From the NCBI GenBank assembly GCA_947034895.1, contig OX344762.1:1056501-1120500 (forward strand): DNA of 64,000 bases, written 5' to 3'. This document shows, piece by piece, positions 55,560 through 64,000 of this stretch (positions are counted from its first letter, which is position 1; the number at the start of each line of letters is the position of its first letter). The notes under the pieces are model-generated. The model was not told the DNA's origin. It searched no databases and worked only from the letters and a program-made list of their open reading frames with translations. Position numbers and translations under genes: made by a program. The DNA comes from Rhytidiadelphus loreus. Lineage: Eukaryota; Streptophyta; Bryopsida; Hypnales; Hylocomiaceae.

Positions 55560-56600
55560 AAAATATGTCTTTTATTTCACTAACCCCTCCATTTAGTAGG
55601 CCTTGCAAATTCAAAAATGCAATAATACACCCAAATTTTTGCACCGTTTGCAAGATATAGCAACTTTGACTTTAGGATGGCCAAGTTTGACTTTGCTATT
55701 GCGGATGCAATTTGAAATCGTTTCAGAGGAAAGTTACGTTTTTGGAAGGGGCTTGATGAGAGTTTTCCAGAAATGCTTTTATATCCAAAAATTAATAAGT
55801 TGACACTGATTGTGTTTTGTGAGTTTAAGATTTTTTGACTTTTAGGAATGAAATAATATTATGATTTTGATTGAATAGGGTCGTAGGCCTACTTCATGGG
55901 ATGATATGATGACGTGACAGTTTTTTATTGGACCTCGTATGAATGACTTAGGAGCGGATGAAGTTTCAATTTTCAAACTTCATCTATGAATTGTCACTAT
56001 TTTAAGTCTCGACTAAAAAAGTGGAGCATTTTTGGAAAGCATTTTCAAGCATCTACAACGTGGTGTATTTACCTTTGGCCAAAAATAGATATTTACTGCG
56101 ATTAAAACACAATTTATTATGAGATCGCTTTTGCATGTGGAAGGGTGTTTGAATTTGGAATGGAAGTGGTTGTAGGTCTTCTTCAAGGGATCATAGGATG
56201 ACATGGCACTAGTCAATTGGACTTTGTATGCATGAGTTATGAGTGGATGAAGTTCTAATTTTTCAAACTCCATTCTTCAACTGCTGCTATTTTAAGTCTC
56301 ATGTGAAAAAATGAAAGACATTTTTGGAAAGGGATTTCAAGCATCTACAAGGTGGTGCATTTACTTTTGACCAAAAATAGGTATTTACCAAAGTCAAAAT
56401 ATTAGAACCTACATTTACGCTTTTGCATAGGAAAAGGCGATACATTTGGATTGCATGGCGACGTAAGTCTTCTTCATAGGGTTCCAAGATGATAACACTC
56501 TTCGATTGGACGTTGTATGCATGAGTTATTGATGGATGAACTTTCATTTTTTGATACCTCATCCATCTGTGAGACTTTTAACACTAAATTTTGTTCATTT
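55560..56600. repeat. Dispersed repeat family, tandem copies
   Basis: Two ~285-bp units (56017-56300 and 56301-56580) share GGAAAG..TTTCAAGCATCTACAA, GGTGTATTTAC / GGTGCATTTAC, CCAAAAATAG, TATGCATGAGTTAT and GGATGAA; a more diverged copy covers 55570-55980. Related copies are at 51145-51560 and 59225-59470. Antisense frames preserve HPxITHAYxVQ. Confidence 0.7.
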
Positions 56601-59220
56601 TTGCAATTATTGTGTGAATGCGGTTAAATTTGAGAAGGATAATATAAAATGAGTGGAAATGAATTAAATTTGTTGATTTTATTTTGAATGAATGAAATTA
56701 AAATTAAGTTAAGGTAGTTATAGTTGGGAGGTTGTCTCTTATGTCTTTTCAAATCTTAAATTTGGTTTAAGTGTTTTTTCTTCTTCCATTTTCTCTCTCT
56801 TGCATTCTTTGTTTTTCATGTGTTATTGTGTGAATTATTGTACCTTCTTGAGTGTTCATAGCTTGAGCTTAGGCTAAGTAATCTTGTGTGATTTTTAATA
56901 TCTTTGCCATGAGGGCCATTGTGTATGTATGTGTTAAATTATTAAGTGTGTTTGATAATTTTATAATTGGAAGTGAAGTTTAGAGATTAATTGAAAATTT
57001 ATTAATTATTGTAAGGATAATTTTTGGGTTATCACTTGTCATTCTTTGAGTATTAATTGTGAAGGATAATACAATTTAATTTAATTGGAGCCTTATTGTT
57101 GAGAGATAACCGTGAGGATTAATTTATAAAATTATTATTATCATCTTTGCCGAGGGAATTGGAAGAGATAATTATTGATTATTGCCTTAGAGTGCAAAAG
57201 AGGAATTTTATAAATTCTTAAAGAACTAATTGTTCATTTTAATGAATTATGTTGTGAGAACACTTATTGTAATCCTTGTAGTTTTTCTTGATAGAATTGA
57301 GTGATTCAAATAATTTCTTTAAGTGGAGAATTAAATTGTACTTTGATTGTAGAAGCAATTTAAGAGTGTGAATATTTAATTAATTAACATGGTATTTTGT
57401 GAATTAAAGAAAGAGCCGGTTGGCCAATTGTTTATAGTAATTAGTTTTTAATATTTATTGCCGAGAGATTAAATGTGAGTAATTTAGAACACATACACAT
57501 TTGATTTTTCTTGGAGAGAATAACCGTGGAGCATTGTATGATAAATTTTGAGAGTTTTATGTTTAATTATTAAGAAGCAAACTCCGAGAGAAATTGTAAG
57601 GAAAATTAATTGCATATTCAATTAAAAGTGTGAAGAGAATTAAATTAATTTGAAGCATTATTGCCAAGAGGTTGTGAGAATAATAAATTAATCATTATGA
57701 ATAAATTGGTATAAATATAGAATTACAATATGTGAAAATGAAGTGAAGAATCTTACCGGTCCTTCGGGACTAGTAGACTTAGATTGTATAATTAAATGAA
57801 GAACAACTTTAAATATAAGTATTGAGCCAGTTACAAAAGACCATTGATGAAACGACTATTGTTATGATAAATTGATTTTGCACATAAAAAGATTATTGAA
57901 TATTGACTATTGAATAACTATGCTACTTAACTTGACTATTGAAAAGATCACATTGAATATCCGCCTATTGATTTTGTCAATTGCTTAAGTATATTAGTGT
58001 TTAATATTTGCTATGTGGTTGAAATTGTAGTGAAAACCAAGAACTTTGTTGTGAACAGAATCCATATCACAACTAGTTATGAATTTTGGCAATTTAGAAA
58101 TTGTTAATGTTATAGTGGTAGCATCCCACAGGAGATCCATTTAGCTTTGAACTTTTGCATTTTAAATTAGGAGTTCTTTTCAAAACTATGAAATAGTTTA
58201 TTATATTTCATGTGTAGTTTTTTGCATTTGCATCTAAGTCAAATTATTGCAAGTTATTTTAAATTCCAACTCTTCATAGAAAGTTGATACATTCCTTTGT
58301 GTGCACTTTACCTTGTGGTTATACAATTTTAAAATTTAAATAAAATGTGATTTGTCTTGTATGTGTAGTTCGACTATCGAATTGTGACTATTGAAAAGAG
58401 ACTATTGATTGATTACTTGTTAAAATCGATTATTGAAAAATGATTATTGCTAAATGACAATTGAAAATAAGTACTAACATTGTGGCTATTGTTTAACGAT
58501 TATTGAAAAATGACAATTGAATTTGATTATTGATTCTCATCTATTTACTTTGACTTTGTTGGAGAAGATAGATTTACAGACATAGTGGGATAAAACCTAG
58601 AAATTACTAATTGACGGTTTACTAGTGTGAGGAGAATAGAAATAAGCCATTTATCCCAACTCCTACTAACATGACTTGTGGTAACAAATAATATGTTTGG
58701 AATTTAAAGGAAGAGAGATTTACCTACAAAGTGACATTAGCTAATTAAAACAGTAAGCTAATTTGAGCTTTCCCCCTTAAACGAACCTCTTTGGAAATTG
58801 CCTTGGTTTTGTCTTAACAAAAATTTATACTACACCATCCATTAAAAAAAATTGGGGGTTTCAAGAGGGCTGCTTCACAGCCCATAAAGGACCCTGAAAT
58901 TTGTTTTTGTTTTGCAAAAGAAATCATTTTCCCCCTATTTCCGCCCGCCTGAATCTACACTGGCCATAATACAGAAATTGAAATTAATGAATAAAAAATT
59001 GACTAAATAAAAAAATAAAAAATAAAAATTTCAAGGTTGAAATAAATTTATAGAAAAATTGCAAAAATTGGCTAATTTTAAGATATTCACCTTGGCTGAC
59101 ATCAAAGGGGCGGCACTTTTGGGGATGATAGTCCAAGCTCGAAATAGCTTAATTTATTACCACAAAGTAGCCCTTTAGAGACCCTATAATTTTTCTAATG
59201 TTGTTGTAACTATTGAAAAA
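56600..59220. other. AT-rich stretch with recurrent GACTATTGAA words
   Basis: No ORF or exon. From 57830 to 58550 words such as GACTATTGAA, GATTATTGAAAA and GACAATTGAA recur irregularly, perhaps a decayed repeat or an LTR. The TACCGGTCCTTCGGGAC at 57755 is a small hairpin. Confidence 0.45.
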
Positions 59221-59224
59221 ATCA

Positions 59225-59470
59225 GATGATAAAGTGAAAGACATTCTTAAAAAGCATTTCCACGCATTTGAAAGAGGGTGTATTTACTTTTTGCCAAAAA
59301 TTGATATTTAGGGCAATCAAGAGATGAGGGCCTACGTTTAAGTTTTTGCATAGAAAAGGGTGATTAACTTTGAATTGCATGATGAGGCAGGCCTTTTTCA
59401 TAGGATTTCAAAACGACCAACCTCTTGAATTGGATGCATATTACAATAATCAGCATGTATACTTTGCTCA
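59225..59470. repeat. Dispersed repeat copy upstream of the third dioxygenase copy
   Basis: Matches the 285-bp units at 56 kb: AAAGCATTTCCACGCATTTG, GTGTATTTAC, GTTTTTGCATAGAAAAGG, CTTTTTCATAGGATTTC, in the same order and orientation. Confidence 0.65.
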
Positions 59471-59889
59471 CATACTCCTCAAATTCTAGGTATTGAAATT
59501 CTAGGTGCACTTTGTTTACGTTTCATTGTAGGTTTAAATGAAGCGATGCCATCCCAAGGCACAAGTTTAATACAGTCACAGGGATTTTAAAAACGGATAG
59601 ATCGGTCAAAATTGGATATTGGTGAACTCAGACTAGTATAATTCGAGTATCCATATTATTGTGGAGTTTTCAAAGGAGTATACATCAAAACGAGTATTAA
59701 ATACATGTATCTCATCTAGTTTATGATTTTGCTAGAGTTAACTTGGTTGTTTGGGTTCAGATGATTGTCGCAGCCTTGGCACTGAGTTATTATTTTGTTG
59801 CTCAAACATGTTAATTTCTTGAGAATTAATATTTGTGGATTGTTCAGACTTGGGTTGCAGCAGGTCTTCAATCGGAAATTTGAAAGGCG

Positions 59890-60720
59890 GTGAGAAATTG
59901 TAATCACTTATATATAAAATCATTCATATCATCCATAATAACTAATTCACCAGTTTTTAAAATCAATGGTGCCCAAATTCTATAAGTATAAGAATTGTAA
60001 TCTTTATCTTTATGAAAAGAATTTGAGAAATCATTAAAACTATAAGTCAAATTACTTGCAAATATCCTTTCTTTTTGTTCAAAATCAATGAACTTTGTAT
60101 GGAGAAAATTTGGGATTTCAACATTCACCGCTTATTTTGATGCATCTTCAAATAATCTTGATGCCATATTTGAGAATTTTTTTTGTATACTTCACCCATT
60201 CAAACTATAGTCTTTAGTTGATCTTCTTCCCAATCCTTTAAAGTTAGTATTGATTTTTGAGTTGAGGAAGAAAGCATATATATATCTTTCAAAAAATAAA
60301 TTCAAAATAAATTTGAATCTGAATGTGTCCCTTAAACCACTTCATCCATTATGACTAGTATTTTTAAGGATCTTATTGTTTCTCTTTAATACACCCATGA
60401 ACATAGTCGTTAAATTTTGAAGTTCATTTTATTCTTTCATTTTCATAGCATTGAAAGAGAAAAACTTAACCATATTAACTACTATTTTCCTTGTATCTTT
60501 ATCTTGGACTACAACTTTCTCATGAAAAATGCTAAAATAATCCTCTAGACCTAATTCCATAAATTGTCCCTTGCAATCTTCATTATTTCACTTCTTCTCA
60601 TAAATAAATGAATGGTTTTCAGATTCAATGCTCTTCAAGACTTCTTCAATTTTCTCATTTTTTCAACTTTTCTTCAATTCTTATTCATATTTGGATTGTG
60701 TGCCTTTCGTCTTGAAAAAT
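59890..60720 (-). pseudogene. Third, decayed TET/JBP-like dioxygenase copy
   Basis: Minus strand: SNLTYSFNDFSNSFHKDKD then YTYRIWAPLILKTGELV at 59904-60128, and remnants of the KVVVQDKD exon near 60510. About 80% identical at the DNA level, by eye, to the copy at 52.1-53.2 kb and less similar to the 36-kb gene. Frames are broken and the C-terminal half is absent. The iron-ligand pair HKD is present. Confidence 0.75.
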
Positions 60721-62200
60721 CTTCTCTTTTACGACATTTTTCAAAATTTTATAAAAATACAAAAAAATAATTTTATTAAAAATCATAAATAAAATATTCT
60801 TTTAATTCTATTATCTTTAATATTCTTAAATTTTTAATGTAATTATATTTTTATATTTTTATTCATGAAATAAAAATAAGACGACAACGTCGAGCTTAAC
60901 TAGCTCTGTGCACACAACTCGATTACTTTAAATCAAGGAATAAAAATATTAAAAAATAAAAAGAATATCATCGATTTGTTTATATCTCCATTACATTCTA
61001 AGTATTTAGTCTCCTTTTCAAGTTTTCGAGATCCTATAAAAAAACCAATTGAATATTCATATAATGAGGAGAAGAGTGTTGATTAATTACTTGAGATTCT
61101 TTCATTTCTTTTAAGGTAGTTTTTTTTAATGCTTCTTTTTGGTCGATAATCTTCTTGTGTCACCTATTATTTAAGATGATGATGTGCTTATTATTGTAGT
61201 GATGATGCTCCTGCACGCCTTGATTAAGGTTCACAATGAGCTCGCCATGAAGCTCGCCAAAATACTGAGCAAATATCAAAATAAACCCTTATAACACGTT
61301 AAATGTTCAATCTTTAAGAGTATATTTGGGCCAACAAGAAGGGTTGGTGCTAAACATTAAAAATTACACTTTTTTTTATTCAATATTAAAATTAAAAGTT
61401 ATACAACATGGTGGACAAGACGTCTAGACATCAAAACTTACATCTACACGTCCAACTTCAGTACCTCTAAAGTGTTTTGTGATATTTGAATTTTTTTATT
61501 TTACTAGAGAAGATAAAAATAATTATCACGTTCGACATTAGATAAATTAACCACGACATTAGACAATTCGACCTTAAACCCTAGTCACTATCTAATCCTA
61601 GCCACTATCCTATCTGACCCTTATTCTAAATGCATTATGTTAAATATTTATTTGCAAATTGAAAAAATAAAAATTCTATTACAAATTCAAAATCTTTTAT
61701 TCACTTAATAAAATACATTGCTTCAATGTATAGTTTTGAATTTGATTTTATATTTTTCAACATTTTAAATTATCATTCACAAAATAATAATCATAAGATT
61801 CAATCTTATATAAGCACAAGTTTTTTTCAACTAATAGTTGTTGAAATCTTTCAAATTAGAATATGAAATTTTGTCTATAATATTTATATTAGTAAATTAT
61901 GAAAATATTAAGGCATATAATATTTAATGAAATATAATTTTATATAATATATCGGAGAAACCAGCATGACATATTGTGATGTGTGACTATGAGCAATGTA
62001 ACGATGAACATCCTATTGAATGTTTAGTTATGAATGAGTAAACTATTCTCATTTCATTGTGTTTTGAGAGAACTCGGGCAGACACTGTATTGATTTCGTA
62101 GCATAGAATTATTGAATTAATTACAATCCAAAATGTCATGTTGAGAATTGAAAACGTTGACATTTATTACGGCTTTCCTTATAAGTTGAGCAAACGAAAG
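60721..62200. other. AT-rich spacer, no gene seen
   Basis: No coding frame. A solitary CACTA-like terminus (TTTTTTCTTGTAGTG, ending at 62220) closes the segment without a visible partner. Confidence 0.4.
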
Positions 62201-62467
62201 GGTCCTTTTTTCTTGTAGTGCTGTAATTCAAGTGAACTCATATCTTTGGGACTGGAGTTCATAACGATCGCTTCATCTTTTGGAACTGTAGTTGATAATG
62301 CTTTTATCTTTTGAAACTGGAATTGATTACATTTTTTTTTTTGGAACTTGAATTTTCTCACCGCACCCTTATAGGAACCTTTGTCGTTGTGGTTTCGTGT
62401 TTTTGAATGTGTTCATGGTATATTTGTTCTTGAACCTCGAAGCTTTTGCATTTTTTGACCGTAAAAG

Positions 62468-62791
62468 ATGTTGAGTCGTGATTCTGTCGTTTGTGCCTGG
62501 ATGTGGGAGCATCTCATGATTAATCCCTTGGGCGAGGACATCGTGCGAGCTCTTGTGGAAGGCTCTAACAATGCATTTTCTGTATCAGTGGTGAAGCTTT
62601 TGCAAACACAGTATTTATGGGAAATCACGAAACTGCATGACAACGAAGGATGTGTGGTGGATGTGGAGTTGATGCTTTGTTGTCTGTGCAGTTTCGAAGG
62701 CTCTCTGGTCGAAAGAGTTGTCGATCATATGCAGATATATGAGTGGAGGCCGGGCTTCGAGCAGCTTCTCCTAAAGACCACTATATTTTAG
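62468..62791 (+). CDS. Hypothetical protein or gene fragment, 107 aa
   Basis: An ATG at 62468 opens 107 codons with a balanced residue composition (MLSRDSVVCAWMWEHLMI, VKLLQTQYLWEITKLHDNEG, VERVVDHMQIYEWRPGFEQL). Local G+C is higher than around it. No motif is recognised. Homologous-looking sequence continues past the stop (62800-63500) in broken frames, so this is more likely the start of a decayed gene than a whole one. Confidence 0.4.
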   Translation: MLSRDSVVCAWMWEHLMINPLGEDIVRALVEGSNNAFSVSVVKLLQTQYLWEITKLHDNEGCVVDVELMLCCLCSFEGSLVERVVDHMQIYEWRPGFEQLLLKTTIF

Positions 62792-64000
62792 GTGCTGATC
62801 CAGAGTTTGAGGGAAACTCTTAAGGGAATCAATGGAACCAAGATGGACAAACGAGAAGTGTAGATGGAGATATGGAGGTTGCTAAAGAACTTTTTGGATG
62901 GCGTAGTCCACGTTTGGCAGCTCAATTTTGATCAAAATTGCAGTGGATGTCACGACTCGGAGGGTATGAGGATCATCGGCCTTAGGAGGATCTTCTAAAG
63001 AGGCTAGACTTCAGATGGAGAAACTCGAAGAGGCCATTGAACAACAACGCAAAGCAGATGGAGGTTAATTTTCAAGCGCACCAAACAAGATATGTTGAAT
63101 TTCAAATTCAATAAGGTGATTTTATGGGTGGCATGCAAAATGTACGGCTCACCTCAAACCCATCGACAGTGACGTTGACCAAGACTTTGCTTGCCCGTTC
63201 AGATTGGGGATAGTGAGGAATTCCCCGATGTTGGTATCATCGCACGATATAAAGAAGTGCTTCTTCGACTTCAATTTTCAAGAGGAGCCCTTTTCTGTGA
63301 AAGTGACGCGTATTTTTAGTGCGCCCAAGCCTCCACTTCCACTAATGTCGACTCCTATATCGAACGAGAACGTGGCTCAAAGACATTCCGCAACTCTTGC
63401 ACCAATCGTATCAGACCAAAATGCCCCTAGGAAACGTACCAAGCATTTTTTTCTGATGGAGAAGACCGTTGCATCATCGCGGACCGTAAGAAATTCGGAT
63501 TTATTAAATTCATGATCAAATTCTCTATATGCAAATATTAATGACGCTTAAAAAGTTCAGAGATCATAAAATACAACAAATACTATACTGTAAAGGAGCC
63601 ATTTCATAAACGTCATTCAATTATTACATAATTGAATCAATTCAGATCATAGATTATAAAGTACAATGATTGCATTATTGATTTTTCATGGTTATGTTTG
63701 ATGAGCCATATATTTGCTAAATCAAAGTGCAAGGTCAAAGTGCAAGGTCAAAGTGCAAGGTCAATTTGAAATACAAAATTTATTTGCATTTTATGCTTTA
63801 GTTTTTTTTAATTAATTTAGTTCATTATCAATGAATTGTGGTGTTTTGAAATGTATAAAGTACAGCGAATATATTTTTTATTTTTCATGAACACATTCGA
63901 CAAGCTAAATATTTGTTAGGTCAATGTTGAAGGTCAATTTGAAGTACAAAACTTGTTTGTAACTTGTGCCTTATTTTTTTTCATTAATTGAATTCATTAT
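62792..64000. other. Possible remains of the same gene, then AT-rich DNA
   Basis: Up to about 63510 the composition stays coding-like, and a frame at 63204-63515 has no ATG near its start. Beyond that the DNA is AT-rich. At 63725-63763 AAAGTGCAAGGTC is repeated three times in tandem, and the flanking ~90 bp recurs in diverged form at 63880-63960. Confidence 0.4.

Overview
This is a eukaryotic window, most likely from a land plant and probably a non-flowering one (moss, liverwort, lycophyte or fern). It is very AT-rich. Coding blocks are broken by GT..AG introns. A degenerate interstitial tract of plant-type CCCTAAA telomere repeats lies near 19 kb. CACTA-type transposons with exact target duplications are present. 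No housekeeping gene is recognisable; the window is repeat-rich, transposon-dominated chromatin. The organism call is inference.

Layout. 1-5.9 kb: a non-autonomous CACTA element (1071-1979), then a ~3.6 kb complex of tandem and inverted duplications, itself invaded by a 196-bp CACTA MITE. 5.9-24.9 kb: the most unusual region, about 19 kb framed by a ~262-bp direct repeat and, just inside it, a perfect 26-bp inverted repeat. A short palindrome family (TTATCCTCG, three bases, CGAGGATAA, or the TCTTCG..CGAAGA form) occurs only inside this interval. It sits in two promoter-proximal arrays, in introns, and in coding exons. Genes here are, on the minus strand, a three-exon gene joining a ParB-like domain to a degenerate DNA-methyltransferase-like fold, an FCP1/HAD-like pseudo-phosphatase and a Ser/Pro-rich protein; on the plus strand, a DUF7869-type transposase-like gene with one frameshift. 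Their divergent promoters face a 5-6 kb gene-poor centre holding minisatellites and the telomere-like tract. I interpret the interval as a candidate large mobile element; this is inference.

25.8-30.8 kb: a segmental duplication, one copy of which carries a piggyBac-like TTAA insertion. 30.9-37.5 kb (minus strand): a decayed TNP2/CACTA-superfamily-like transposase followed upstream by a TET/JBP-like 2-oxoglutarate dioxygenase, a pairing reminiscent of fungal transposons. 38-43 kb: sparse AT-rich DNA. 43.9-46 kb: a 60-bp tandem array in front of a small zinc-ribbon gene.

47-50 kb: an unrecognised gene with two decayed copies, one of them inverted. 51-61 kb: two decayed TET/JBP-like copies, a 2.28-kb CACTA element with AAA target duplications, and a dispersed repeat family. 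61-64 kb: AT-rich DNA with one small ORF.

All calls are by eye. Splice sites are inferred from consensus and reading frame only, and family names are from memory of motifs, without database search.
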